Positions 24,842 through 34,646 of a stretch of DNA of 64,000 bases are shown here, in pieces; the first letter of the stretch is position 1; each line of letters opens with the position of its first letter. Under the pieces are notes generated by a model. It saw only the letters and a program-made list of their open reading frames with translations. It was not told the DNA's origin and did not search any database. This stretch comes from Mesorhizobium onobrychidis (lineage in GTDB: Bacteria > Pseudomonadota > Alphaproteobacteria > Rhizobiales > Rhizobiaceae): contig NZ_CP062229.1 in assembly GCF_024707545.1 (NCBI RefSeq), forward strand, positions 7,173,501 to 7,237,500. Direction: 5' to 3'. The position numbers and the translations under genes are program-made.

Positions 24842-25049
24842 CATGGTTTTTGTGGATTCAAAAAACGTTGAAGCGATTGGGTACGATGACGCTACCCAAG
24901 AGTTGCACATCCGTTTTCTGAAGTCGGGAGAGACATATGTCTACTACTCGGTCGAAGAATGGGTACACCAGGAGCTAATGCAGGCAGACTCAAAGGGAAA
25001 CTATCTTAATAAAAACATCAAGCCGCGGTACCAATTTGGTAGGCTGTAG
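24834..25049 (+). CDS. KTSC-domain small protein
   Basis: 71 residues from the ATG at 24834 (MPDMVFVDSKNVEAIGYD), which overlaps the end of herA by 8 bases. The fold is the KTSC domain: short strands with AIGYDDATQELHIRFLKSGETYVYY, then a helix and SKGNYLNKNIKPRYQF at the C terminus. KTSC domains occur at the C terminus of some lysyl-tRNA synthetases and as free small proteins, often near mobile or defence genes; their role is unclear. Overlap with herA suggests it belongs to the defence operon, perhaps as a modulator or nucleic-acid binder (inference). Confidence 0.8.
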   Translation: MPDMVFVDSKNVEAIGYDDATQELHIRFLKSGETYVYYSVEEWVHQELMQADSKGNYLNKNIKPRYQFGRL

Positions 25050-25189
25050 CTTCTATCGTACATGATGCAAGACCTCAAAACAGCGACTACACTACGGCGG
25101 GAGCATGGTGGATGAAAACTGAACTCGCATAAGAATGGGCAAAAGCGGCACGTTGCTGAGTTGCATTCCCTATCTTATCTAACAACGAG

Positions 25190-28100
25190 TCAAAGCTGAC
25201 GGGTCATTGGCAATTGGATTTCCGAGCATATTTCGAGATATCTGCAAAACGCGTTGGCAAGCCGGATTTGTCGTGGCGTCTTGCACTCGGCTTCGAATAC
25301 CTGCGGTGACGCGACGAGGATCGACAGGCACTTGGCCCTAGACGTTGCGACGTTGAAGCGGTCGAGGCTGTAGAGGAATTCCATGCCTCGCGGAGCATCC
25401 GCGTGCGTTGACGAAGCCATCGAATAGATGGCGATCGGTGCCTCCTGTCCCTGAAATTTGTCAACCGTACCGACCCTGGCGTCGGGCAGGCGCTGCTGAA
25501 TTTCGAAAACCTGCGCGTTATAGGGAGCGATGATCAGGATATCTTCGAGGCTGATGGCCGCTTCTTTTCCATCCCGATTGGTCCAACGTGTATCTGACAG
25601 CAACACATGATCGACAAGGCGATGAATGGCGTGGGCTTCCTCGGGTGAGGAGTTTTGATTACCACCGTGGGCGACAGGTAGATAGCGAAGGCCAGAACCG
25701 TCGATTGGACCACTCGAGATGATTTGGCCCTCAAGGCCAGGCTTCGAACGCAGCTTGCCCTCATAAAACAGTTCCGAAGTGAATGCGCAGAGATCCGGAT
25801 GCAGCCGCCAGGTCTCTTCCAGAAAGAGGCCCTGGCCGGCCGCGATCGTTTTTCCGCCACCAAGGATATGATTTAGCGCTGACACGTCGGTTCCTTCAGG
25901 ATGACTCCCCTGCATCGGTTGATCGAGCTGCTGCGGGTCGCCAAGCAAAACAACGGTATGGGCTGCCTGCGAAACCGCCAGCACGTTCGCTAGCGACATC
26001 TGTGCGGCTTCGTCCACGACGAGAACGTCGACTGATGCGAACGCGTCGGCCCGTGACCAGAGAAAACTCGTCCCACCGGCGACCTTACAGGCCCCCGCCA
26101 GCGCTTTGTACACGTCGGCGTTTCCCTTCGCGAAAACCAGCCGGTGCTGATCGGATTCCGTCTCTTTCGCCTTCACGACGCAGGTCAGATCGACGTCTAG
26201 GTCGTCGGCCGCCTCGATGACCTTGTCGACCAGGTTTCGGATGACCTTGTGGCTGTTGGCGGTGATCCCGACAGTCTTATTTTCGCGAGCAAGAGTGCAC
26301 ACCATGCGCGCGCCAGTGAACGATTTTCCGGTTCCTGGGGGGCCTTGTATGGGAAAGACGCCGCCATCGAACAACGCGGCAACCCGTGTCGCAGCGGCCA
26401 AGCTGGTCTCCCCGTCGATCTTGATAGGTTGCCCCCGCAGCCGAGGCGCCAGGCGCAGCAACAGATCGCGCGCCGCACAAAATGCCCCATCGCCAGCCAG
26501 CCCATGATCCGCGACATACTCGCCGATACGCACCAGCGAATTGGCCTGTTCATCGGAACCGAAACTCTTCGAGCCGTAGATCGCCCGCGGGTGAATATCG
26601 ACGGACTTTGCCGTCTTCTTGATATCGATCGTACGGTTGCGCTGCGACACCGCCACGGTCGTCCCGATCTTATCGCCGCCGACATTGTGCAGGTCTTCCT
26701 CCCCGCGAATGTCCGTTTCCTGCGGAATAAAGGAATAACGGTGCGTCGGCAGCTTTCCCGTACCGGGGACCTCGCCGACGAAGGTGAGGTCCGACAGACC
26801 GCCGCGCTCATCCATCAGCTCCTCGGCCGAAAGGTCGCGAAGCCGGAAGAACTCCCACCACATGGCCTTTGCCTCGCGCCGATGCCAATCGAGAATGTTG
26901 GCGAGTATCCAGCGCGCCTGCTGGTCGGCGTCTCGTGCCCGCGGATCGGCGGGGACGTCCGCCGTCAAACGTTCGATCAGCGGGCCGATCCTTGCCAGCC
27001 ATGCCGTGACGTTTTCTCTGGCAACTTCGCCTTCGGGTTGAGGTCGGGCAATACTCGCTCCAGCCCCGATTGCCTGCGAGCGGAGCGCTTCCAGCCAGTC
27101 CCGTAAACACTGCGTCGACACACAGTCATCGCGGTTGTAGCTCTCGACCACGGATCTGTCTTGTTCGCGAATTTGGTCGGGGTGTCCAAGTTCAAGGCTC
27201 GATTGCAGACTGAGAAACGCGACATTGGCGTCGGGAAGAGCCATTTCGCGTTTAAATCCATAAAGCGGCTCCAGCTTCTTGATCGAATAGCTCTCGACGC
27301 TGGCACGAAGGCCGTTTCGGACAACGCCATATAGGTCGACGAACAGCTTCGAGCGCAGCATGTTGTCGAATTCTTCCTCCCGCGTCGCATAGCGCCCCAT
27401 CAGGCGCTTCAAGGCCCCCGGCTCGTAGGGCGCGTAGTGGTAAACATGCAGGTCCGGATGGGCCTCCCGACGTCGCGACACGAAGTCGATGAAAGCCTCG
27501 AAAACCTGCTTTTCACCGTCGCGGGAGAAGGCCCAGTCGCCGACGTAACTCCACCCGCCGGCGGCGTCGCGAAACCAATAGCCAAACAGGTACTCAAGCC
27601 CGTGCTCGCCGACGAAGGGATCGCCTTCCAGGTCGAGGAAGACATCGCCATCCGACGGCTCCGGAAGACAGGACAGGCCAAAACCTGGTTCGGCGGGCAA
27701 GAGCTCGAAGCCGAGAACTCCGCTGTCTCTCGCCGCGATTTGCAAACGCGCTTGTTCGCGAACACGTTCATAGGAATGGGCCGAGCCGCGTTCGGGTTTC
27801 CATTGCAAGGGCAGCGGCATGCCGGCTAGCGATCGCATCGCCTCGACGCCTTGGCTTTTCAGCTCGTTTATCTGAACCTTGGAGATGCCGGCGACGAGGC
27901 TCAGGTGATCGTCGGCTCGGCGCCGCCCGTCGCATTGCTTGCTCCAGCGACAAACTTCGCAGTGGCTGTTTGGGTCGGGATAGGTATTCAAGTCGCCGGC
28001 GGCGTCGACTGTGAGTTCAAGTCCGGATTTGGCCCGGCGGAAGAACGCGCCGTAGTCAGCGAAGCGATAGCGCTCCGGCTGAAAATCCGCCCATGGCGGA

Positions 28101-28606
28101 ACCACGTGCATGAACTCGGGGCTCGAGCCTTGCGCACGGGCGAGCAGATCCGAATAGAGGCAAAGCTGGAGCACGGTGCCACCCTTGGTCTCGCGCGCCA
28201 ACTTGGTATCGACCGCCTCGTAAGACCAGGAGCCGAGCGCGGATGGCGTCTCGACGCGCAGCAGCACGTCCACCCTGCCGCTCCACCGTCCGTTCGCCAG
28301 AGCGCCCTGGACGATAACGGGCGTACCAGCCCGCATCGCCTCGAGCGTCCGCGCGGCCGACGCGGCCGTGATATCAACACCATCGATGCGCACCGCGTCG
28401 AGGTCCGAGGCTTTCAAATGATCGACATACGCTTGCTCATGCAGCGCGCCTCGCTCCCTCAGGATGTCAAGAAACGGATCATAGGTCGATGGCTTGGCCA
28501 GCGCGCCTTGCGCGACAGCGAGGTCAAGCGCTGTTAGATGGCGGCAGTTCAAATGGCCAACCAGATCCGTCGCCGTCAGATTTATTTCGTCCTCGGATCG
28601 CCTCAT
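25190..28606 (-). CDS. RecB-like nuclease / RNase H-like / SF1 helicase fusion
   Basis: 1138 residues. The N-terminal TM0106-type RecB nuclease starts with LNCRHLTALDLAVAQGA; its active site is around RVDVLLRVE and YEAVDTKLARE, and a CEVCRWSKQC cluster may bind iron-sulfur or zinc. The middle is a YprB-like RNase H exonuclease (VFLDLEGDPFVGEHGLEYLFGYW, YNRDDCVSTQCLRDWLEAL). The C-terminal Dna2/Upf1-type SF1 helicase has GPPGTGKS near residue 750, VDEAAQMS, LLGDPQQLDQPMQGSH and VGTVDKFQGQE. It would unwind and cut DNA. It is the last of a minus-strand set with the STAND and PIN genes (93-base gap to the STAND gene). Such fusions appear as stand-alone proteins too, so membership in a system is inferred. 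Confidence 0.85.
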   Translation of the reverse strand: MRRSEDEINLTATDLVGHLNCRHLTALDLAVAQGALAKPSTYDPFLDILRERGALHEQAYVDHLKASDLDAVRIDGVDITAASAARTLEAMRAGTPVIVQGALANGRWSGRVDVLLRVETPSALGSWSYEAVDTKLARETKGGTVLQLCLYSDLLARAQGSSPEFMHVVPPWADFQPERYRFADYGAFFRRAKSGLELTVDAAGDLNTYPDPNSHCEVCRWSKQCDGRRRADDHLSLVAGISKVQINELKSQGVEAMRSLAGMPLPLQWKPERGSAHSYERVREQARLQIAARDSGVLGFELLPAEPGFGLSCLPEPSDGDVFLDLEGDPFVGEHGLEYLFGYWFRDAAGGWSYVGDWAFSRDGEKQVFEAFIDFVSRRREAHPDLHVYHYAPYEPGALKRLMGRYATREEEFDNMLRSKLFVDLYGVVRNGLRASVESYSIKKLEPLYGFKREMALPDANVAFLSLQSSLELGHPDQIREQDRSVVESYNRDDCVSTQCLRDWLEALRSQAIGAGASIARPQPEGEVARENVTAWLARIGPLIERLTADVPADPRARDADQQARWILANILDWHRREAKAMWWEFFRLRDLSAEELMDERGGLSDLTFVGEVPGTGKLPTHRYSFIPQETDIRGEEDLHNVGGDKIGTTVAVSQRNRTIDIKKTAKSVDIHPRAIYGSKSFGSDEQANSLVRIGEYVADHGLAGDGAFCAARDLLLRLAPRLRGQPIKIDGETSLAAATRVAALFDGGVFPIQGPPGTGKSFTGARMVCTLARENKTVGITANSHKVIRNLVDKVIEAADDLDVDLTCVVKAKETESDQHRLVFAKGNADVYKALAGACKVAGGTSFLWSRADAFASVDVLVVDEAAQMSLANVLAVSQAAHTVVLLGDPQQLDQPMQGSHPEGTDVSALNHILGGGKTIAAGQGLFLEETWRLHPDLCAFTSELFYEGKLRSKPGLEGQIISSGPIDGSGLRYLPVAHGGNQNSSPEEAHAIHRLVDHVLLSDTRWTNRDGKEAAISLEDILIIAPYNAQVFEIQQRLPDARVGTVDKFQGQEAPIAIYSMASSTHADAPRGMEFLYSLDRFNVATSRAKCLSILVASPQVFEAECKTPRQIRLANAFCRYLEICSEIQLPMTRQL

Positions 28607-28698
28607 ACGAGCAGCTTAGGAAGAATTACGCTTTGAACAACTGAATTTTATTTCGCCGCTCCTCCGCTTGAAGAACAACGTCGCGCCAAACAACACAC

Positions 28699-31563
28699 TC
28701 ATGAAGTGGAGGCGCCTGGTTTGCGATCTGCCCGCGCGGCAAGCCCAGCCAAGGGTGGGCTGAGCGCACGCGGGATTTTCCAGCGCATCGCTTTGTCGAA
28801 TATCATGGCTTCGGCGGGTGAGAGCTCGAGCCGCAGGACCCGACGCGTCGCCGCGTCGTATCCTTGAAGTATGATGGCCACCATCGCGAAGAGGTGCCCG
28901 GCCCCAACAACTTCCAAGTCGATATGGTGTAAGACGCGGCCGAGATCCGTCGCGGCGAGCGGTTCAAATCGCAGCAATTCGGCCAGCAGCGGGTTCGCCA
29001 GGCTTGAACCAGCATGTTGGTCAAGAAATCGATGCGCGAGGCCGGTGATGACGGGATCGTCCCCCTTGAGATGAAGCAGCCGAGCCAACACCTCGTGTTC
29101 GCCACGAATGCCCGGGTGTTGCATCATAAAGGCCTTGGCCCGCTCCACAAAGCGCCGCCGCTGGCCGCTCCCCAGCTCGGCGTTGTAGATCCGAGCCGCG
29201 GTAGCAGGATCGGCGGCGGTGGACAGCCAACGGTCTTGGAGGCGGTCGAATCCTCGGCCCCTGGGTATGCGACTGAGTGACCACAGCACCGGCCCACTGA
29301 CAGGATCGGTCACAAATCGTTCAATGAAGGCGTATGCATACTCAACCAGCTTGGGCGTCGCCGTCGATGCCAGCGATGAGGCAAGAACTTCGCCGACTGC
29401 CCTTGAGCTGAGATGTCTTCGAAGCCATTCGAGCACGAGGGCGCCGTGGAGGGACTTCACGCCGCGGCCCAGTTCCTTGGAAACAAACCGCAGTATGATC
29501 GGCTCCGGCTGAGCTCCCCGCAGGAACGCCGCCGCCGACAGTGACGCGGCGTCCGCTGTTTTGCCCTCAAGCAGCGACACGGCGATTTCCGCGCGATCCT
29601 GGGCAGCGACGCCTGGCGCGGAGAGAAGGGCGCGCCCCTGGGCTCTTAGCTCGGCCGTAGTCACCGCGGTCAGTCTCTTTGAAGCGTTCGCGGCCAGCCA
29701 AAGTCGAAAAAGTGGCGCCGCCTGTGTGTGCGTGCAAAGCCGCGTCACTTCCTCGTACGCGGCGTTGAAGATGTCGGCGGTTGTGTCCGCCTGACCGGCC
29801 TTGCCAAGCATGGCCACGATCATTCTGTTGTTCAGCAGGGCGCCGAGCAGGCCCCGGGCGGCGTTCTTGCGCGCGGCCCTAAGCTGCGCTGCGAGAACGC
29901 GAGCCAGGTCGCGTCCCCATTCGCCGCCGACGTCCGTTCGGTTGATGCCGCGGATATATATCGGCCAGATGACTTCCGCGTGCGCCAGCCGCAAACCGTC
30001 CTCTTGCTCTTGGGCGCTTAGCTCCACGTCGGTCCAGTACTGGGCGAACTTAGCCACGTCGGCCGGAGTCACCAGCTCGGCGGGCGCCGCGAAACCCAGC
30101 GCGTTCGCCGCCGCCACGCTTCGAACTCTTGCAAACGCCTCGGATCTCGCCGAGATTTGGCTATTCGTTTCCGGCTGTTCTTCGATCGTCAGAGCGAGCA
30201 TGAACGCCGCCAAGCTGGGCTGGTTCACAGCGGGATCAACCAGCGGCCGCCCTAACCGAACTTCGGCCCATAGGTGGAACGCGTCGTATTCCGCGGCGTC
30301 CGGCGCTGGCAGCGAAAACCGCGTTAGGGCGAGGCGTTCAGAGGTGCTAAAGATCCGATAGAGGTCGTCCGTACCGCAAGTGATCAGACCGACGTAGGGC
30401 GTGCCACGATAGAATCCGTCGTCCACCACCTTATCAAGAGCGAAGAGGTCGATCTCGGCTGGCAGGTCATCAAGGAAACTAATCTCGGCTTGTTGTGTCC
30501 CGCTGGACCATCTCACGCAGCTGGCAAGCCAGGCTTCGAACTCCGCCAACCCTAGCAGTTCCGTGACCGAGGCCAGCCGGCCAGAGGTCACCAACGCCTC
30601 GACCAACTGAAGCAATAGAATTGACTTGCCATCGCCCGAGCGACCATCGATCCAGAAAACAGGGAGTCGGTGGTCGTCCGCGCCATAAGCTTCGCACAGG
30701 GCGCCGAGCCACGCATGAGCGGCGGCGACAATGTTGGCAAGCTGTTGTGGCCTAACGCGAAAGCGTCCTCCCACCAGATCGTCGAGCCGCGGACGAGGGC
30801 GAGTGAATAGGGCGTTGATCGCATTGGGACGTGGCAGGAACTCGTGCGCCGTTAACAGCCGACCCGGCACTCGATGTTCCGATTTAGAAGCCGCTAAGAT
30901 GTCGCACATCACTTTGTGAAGCGCGGTTCGAACTCTATCGGGGTCTCGACCATCAAAAGCATCGAAAATATCCCCAAGCGCCCCTCGAGCCACTCGATCG
31001 GCCTCAAGCACGCCGCCCATAAGAAGCGTGCGACGAAGAGAGAGTCCCGGGTTCGACATAATTCGGATCGGTTCACCCTTGACGAACAAACGGCGCACGA
31101 GGGCGAGACGATCTTTATCGTAGCGTTCGCCTGTACCGAAAATGCTATCCGCGCCTAAGCCCTGAACAGTCAGGCCGGGGTCGCACCCTTCACAGACAAT
31201 CTGGAACTCAATTCGGTCCACCATCGCGGGCGAACAGAGCGAAATGATTTCGTACGCCTCCTTCAAGGCGACTGCGAGGGTCTTGGCTGTCAGGGTGCGT
31301 TTGACTTGTGTCAGGCTTAACTTGTCACCGCAGACTAGGAAGTCGCTGAGCGATTCGATTTCAACGGCTGGGACCTCCCCGTTGATCAGGAACGCACGCA
31401 CGAAACGCTCGAGTGCCACCGTTGCCTGAATTGAAAATCCGCTAAGCGCCCACCAGCCGCCATTGGCCCGCTTGGGAAACTGGCTGAACCACAGCTTTCG
31501 CAACGTGTCAAAACTGTCGGCCAGCTCCGGCGGCACTTGGTTCACGGAACCATCACTCCCCAA
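28699..31563 (-). CDS. STAND-type NTPase with Cap4/DUF4297-like N-terminal domain
   Basis: 954 residues from TTG. The N terminus (residues about 35-110) resembles the Mrr/Cap4-like nuclease fold: FSIQATVALERF, then VEIESLSDFLV (Glu70, Asp74) and LSLTQVKRT (Gln86-Val-Lys88), the E-D-QxK arrangement of PD-(D/E)XK enzymes. The NTPase domain has Walker A GRSGDGKS at 307-314 and an acidic Walker B-like stretch ISFLDDLPAEIDL near 395. Residues about 520-930 are a helical repeat region suited to ligand sensing. This effector-NTPase-sensor layout is that of Avs-like STAND defence proteins. The ligand is unknown. It lies between the PIN gene and the nuclease-helicase gene on the same strand. Confidence 0.7.
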   Translation of the reverse strand: MGSDGSVNQVPPELADSFDTLRKLWFSQFPKRANGGWWALSGFSIQATVALERFVRAFLINGEVPAVEIESLSDFLVCGDKLSLTQVKRTLTAKTLAVALKEAYEIISLCSPAMVDRIEFQIVCEGCDPGLTVQGLGADSIFGTGERYDKDRLALVRRLFVKGEPIRIMSNPGLSLRRTLLMGGVLEADRVARGALGDIFDAFDGRDPDRVRTALHKVMCDILAASKSEHRVPGRLLTAHEFLPRPNAINALFTRPRPRLDDLVGGRFRVRPQQLANIVAAAHAWLGALCEAYGADDHRLPVFWIDGRSGDGKSILLLQLVEALVTSGRLASVTELLGLAEFEAWLASCVRWSSGTQQAEISFLDDLPAEIDLFALDKVVDDGFYRGTPYVGLITCGTDDLYRIFSTSERLALTRFSLPAPDAAEYDAFHLWAEVRLGRPLVDPAVNQPSLAAFMLALTIEEQPETNSQISARSEAFARVRSVAAANALGFAAPAELVTPADVAKFAQYWTDVELSAQEQEDGLRLAHAEVIWPIYIRGINRTDVGGEWGRDLARVLAAQLRAARKNAARGLLGALLNNRMIVAMLGKAGQADTTADIFNAAYEEVTRLCTHTQAAPLFRLWLAANASKRLTAVTTAELRAQGRALLSAPGVAAQDRAEIAVSLLEGKTADAASLSAAAFLRGAQPEPIILRFVSKELGRGVKSLHGALVLEWLRRHLSSRAVGEVLASSLASTATPKLVEYAYAFIERFVTDPVSGPVLWSLSRIPRGRGFDRLQDRWLSTAADPATAARIYNAELGSGQRRRFVERAKAFMMQHPGIRGEHEVLARLLHLKGDDPVITGLAHRFLDQHAGSSLANPLLAELLRFEPLAATDLGRVLHHIDLEVVGAGHLFAMVAIILQGYDAATRRVLRLELSPAEAMIFDKAMRWKIPRALSPPLAGLAARADRKPGASTS

Positions 31564-31983
31564 AAGGCGTACCGGCAGCCCGCCGCCGCATCACCAAAAA
31601 ACCCGTCGCCGTCGGTCTTATCGATGTCATCAGTCGCATCAATCGCCGCGTCCTCCGCCGGCAAACTAGGTGCAACCGATCCTCCGAACAAGGTCAAGCG
31701 GAAAGGCCCGCGACTTGGCATTCTGTAGGATCAACGCAGCCATCCATGGCGCCCACCGTCTCAGTTCGAAGGCCACGACACGGGCCGAATATCCCGAGCC
31801 CCCGACCCGGCTATCGCGGCGCAGCCCCGCGTCGGCGCCGACAATGTCTGCTTTCAGGCCGGAGCAAAACTGACCTCAACGTCCGACATGGGGGCGCTGA
31901 GCCGCCGTTGCCATCGGGCACCGAGAGGACGCAGCGCGCCGCTTTTTTGGGGTCCTGATATCCAGAAGTCGAAGGTCCTGATG
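31564..31983. other. 420-base gap between STAND and PIN genes
   Basis: No gene found on either strand; the candidate short minus frames end in stops. The gap is long for an operon, so the STAND gene may have its own promoter here. Confidence 0.5.
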
Positions 31984-33399
31984 TTACTCGTCCTCGTCGA
32001 TATCCTCTTCCGGCATGTCGTCGATCCTGACGAATTCAAACCAGTCTTTGTTCATCGCGTTGCTTTCCGCTTTGAACAGCTCGGCCATCGGAATCGGAAT
32101 GCGGTAAGCCTTCGTACCGAGATCTACCAATGAGCCAAGCGTCACATCCTCGACCTCGCGCGCCAGCATGTAACTCCGTTCGATCTTCCCGCGCATGTTG
32201 CCGGCCGTGACGCAAGCATCGATCAGGAAGGGGCCCTCCGCACGCGGATCGATCGTGGCGATGCCATTGAACGTCCAACTCCGTCCGTGCCGGAAATCCG
32301 CGCAATGGACTTCAATTGTGTCGCCCCGGTCAGGGCCGATGGCAAAATCAATCTCGTGTCGCCCGGTGATCCGCGTTCGCAAGTCTCGCGGGTCAAAGAG
32401 TTGTCCTGGAAGCCTATGTGGCTGAGGACGTGGCGCGATCGGCCCGAACAGCGGATAGAGTGTGAAGCGATCGTGAAGCGTACCGCCGGTCGCCCGCAAG
32501 GTTAATACCAAGCTTTCCGCTTGCCGGTGTCCTTTATTGCTCAGTTCAAAGGTGAACGGCACCTGCCCATAGTGCACCTCGAAAAACCGATGCGCTGAGG
32601 CAGCGTATTTGGGAACCGTTTTCATCCGGTAGGTGTCGTATTTGTCGTCGTAGCTAGAGTCGTACTCGAAATCGAGACCGATTCTTGGGAACGATGAATG
32701 TCGCTGGATAACTCGCCGGTTTCCGGCGAGAACCAGTGAGGCGACGGCCTTTTGCTGGTCGTCCGACAATCTTCCGACGCGAAAAATCCGCACGGGTGGA
32801 TTCACGCCGAAGGTGAGTGTCGGCGTGAGGTCCGGTTCCGCCGATTCCAGAACCTTCACCCGCGCCTTGAGACGCGCCATTTCCTTCTCGCTCGGGCTTG
32901 GCTCGGGTTCCATCAACCAAGCATCCGGCAGCTTGCGACATTTGAGGCCATGCCGCGACGCCATCGCGATCGGGTTGATGTCATGGCTCAGGAGTAATTT
33001 TTGGCCCTCTGGCACGTCGCGGGCGTGGAGGATTTGAGCAACCACCCGCGCATCGGCTTCTTCCGGATCAAGATCGTTCAGCTTGTCCCAATCAATCCGG
33101 GCGGTGCGGGCGACAGCGATATCAACCGCTGGCGGCCCTTCCGCGATCCGGGCTGGTTGACCTGTTTCGGCTGCCGGAGAGATCAACCGATTGAATTCCC
33201 GCGCCCTTTTGGACAGACGGCCGTCCCGCTTACGCTTGTCAATTTCGGTGCTGACCTGAGGCACGACGAGGACCAAAATCGGTCCTACAGGATCAATCTC
33301 TTTCCAAGGCAGTGTTGGCAGCGGCTTTCCTTCGAGCGCTACCATACTGTCCATAAACAGGATGGTGGAATAGTCGGTGTGGTCGAATGCCGGTCGCAT
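31984..33399 (-). CDS. PIN-domain protein with long C-terminal extension
   Basis: 471 residues. Residues 10-162 look like a PIN ribonuclease domain: ILFMDSMVAL (Asp17), VPQVSTEIDKRKRD (Glu52), DARVVAQIL (Asp116) and LLLSHDINPIAMASRHGLK (Asp140) supply the four acidic metal ligands. The rest (about 200-471) is beta-rich and not recognised; it ends in an acidic tail EEDIDEDE. PIN domains cut RNA, often tRNA or mRNA, in toxin or defence roles. It is upstream of the STAND NTPase gene in the same direction with 420 bases between. The large extension makes a simple VapC toxin unlikely; no VapB-like antitoxin is visible. Confidence 0.7.
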   Translation of the reverse strand: MRPAFDHTDYSTILFMDSMVALEGKPLPTLPWKEIDPVGPILVLVVPQVSTEIDKRKRDGRLSKRAREFNRLISPAAETGQPARIAEGPPAVDIAVARTARIDWDKLNDLDPEEADARVVAQILHARDVPEGQKLLLSHDINPIAMASRHGLKCRKLPDAWLMEPEPSPSEKEMARLKARVKVLESAEPDLTPTLTFGVNPPVRIFRVGRLSDDQQKAVASLVLAGNRRVIQRHSSFPRIGLDFEYDSSYDDKYDTYRMKTVPKYAASAHRFFEVHYGQVPFTFELSNKGHRQAESLVLTLRATGGTLHDRFTLYPLFGPIAPRPQPHRLPGQLFDPRDLRTRITGRHEIDFAIGPDRGDTIEVHCADFRHGRSWTFNGIATIDPRAEGPFLIDACVTAGNMRGKIERSYMLAREVEDVTLGSLVDLGTKAYRIPIPMAELFKAESNAMNKDWFEFVRIDDMPEEDIDEDE

Positions 33400-34115
33400 G
33401 CGGCCAATCTAATCAGATTTGACCGGTCGATCCATTTTTTGATTGGCACGCCGGGCTTGGCCCAATCGAGCTATTGGGAAGCACCTTATCGGGGTCGTGT
33501 TGGCTGCGTTTGATCAATGCGCGGCTGGAGCGCGTGCTAGCGAAGGACAAAGTGCGCCGGCTCCTCCAGAGGCAGAGAGCAATGAGTTCGAAAAGACGCG
33601 GCAACGCTGCCGCTATATCGATACAGAGAATTGCCGCGCCGTAACGCCCGGTGAGCGCTTCGACGAGAGCGCGCATGCAACCTGACGATCCTCGCAGGGG
33701 AGCTTATGGCGGAGGTCCTGGGCCACGTTTCCTTGAGAGTTCGAGCGCACGGAGGAGAATGTCGTTGCCTTTGCGCCGGACGGTCTGTCCGAAGCAAAGG
33801 TCGGGCGGCGTTAAGCCGAGCAACCTTTTGGCGTAAGGTTGGGACGCAATGGCATTGAGCGAATAGAGCGATATCCGGGAACCTAACCAATCCACAGAAA
33901 TATTTTGTTGGTATTTTTGTTGGCCAGTCCTGCTATAGCTCGAGTCCTAACCATTTGGAAACAGAGCGAGTTTTCCATCGCTTGGATTCCGCCTCTGGGC
34001 ACCATTTTCCATGGCAATTGCTTAACCGTCCGACAGACGTTTCGTTGGACTTTGCCGGAAATGCTAGGGGGCGCAGATAAAATTCGACTTTGGCCCAGGA
34101 CACGGAAGGATAGTC
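33400..34115. other. No convincing gene between PIN and methyltransferase genes
   Basis: Minus-strand frames at 33413-33676 and 33704-33895 (with PYAKRLLGLTPPDLCFGQTV) are short and unrecognised. AT content rises after 33890. The PIN operon promoter should be near 33400-33500. Confidence 0.4.
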
Positions 34116-34646
34116 GTGCCTTTTTGGAAATCGCACAAGAAATATAGCGCAGGAACGTGGGACGATCGGCTCGATGGATTATTTTCATGCGGGGTAAACT
34201 ACTCCGGCAAGACGATCCTTGACGTTGGCTGCAATATGGGCATCGTCGCTTATGAAATCGCCAAACGCAGACCGGCCTACATCCACGGCATTGACATTCT
34301 GAAACCACACACCCGCGTGGCGCGTTCCATCTTTCTAGGATCGAACGTAGAAAGTCGATTTGACACCATGAGCCTTGGGAGTCGAAAGCTTCAATCTGTT
34401 CTAAATGACAGTTACGATATCGTGCTTCTCCTCGCTGTGTACCAGCATGTCCGCAGGGGGTTGGGTCAGGAGGAGGCCGATCGCATCTTCATCGACATCA
34501 TCAACCGCGCACAGACAATTGTGGCGCGAGTTCCCGACGAAGACGACATCCGGCTTCAGTCTTTAATCGAGGGTGCTGGGTTCACCTTATCTGATCGCCA
34601 CAAGTCGCCACGCGGGAGTACCGTCCTGGCTTATCATCGCCACTAG
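34116..34646 (+). CDS. Class I SAM-dependent methyltransferase
   Basis: 176 residues from the ATG-like start MPFWKSHKKYSAGTWDDRL. Motif I of the Rossmann methyltransferase fold is ILDVGCNMGIVAYEIAKR near residues 34-51; the acidic residue after strand 2 lies in IHGIDILKPH, and the later DIVLLLAVYQHVRRG is the motif IV region. The substrate cannot be inferred. Relatives of this size act on sugars, small molecules or other substrates. No operon partner is adjacent, and low GC upstream suggests it arrived by transfer. Confidence 0.75.
   Translation: MPFWKSHKKYSAGTWDDRLDGLFSCGVNYSGKTILDVGCNMGIVAYEIAKRRPAYIHGIDILKPHTRVARSIFLGSNVESRFDTMSLGSRKLQSVLNDSYDIVLLLAVYQHVRRGLGQEEADRIFIDIINRAQTIVARVPDEDDIRLQSLIEGAGFTLSDRHKSPRGSTVLAYHRH

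Noticed and set aside
31543..31722. Possible small gene between PIN and STAND genes
   Set aside because: On careful reading the minus frame from the ATG at 31722 hits a TAG after about 18 codons.
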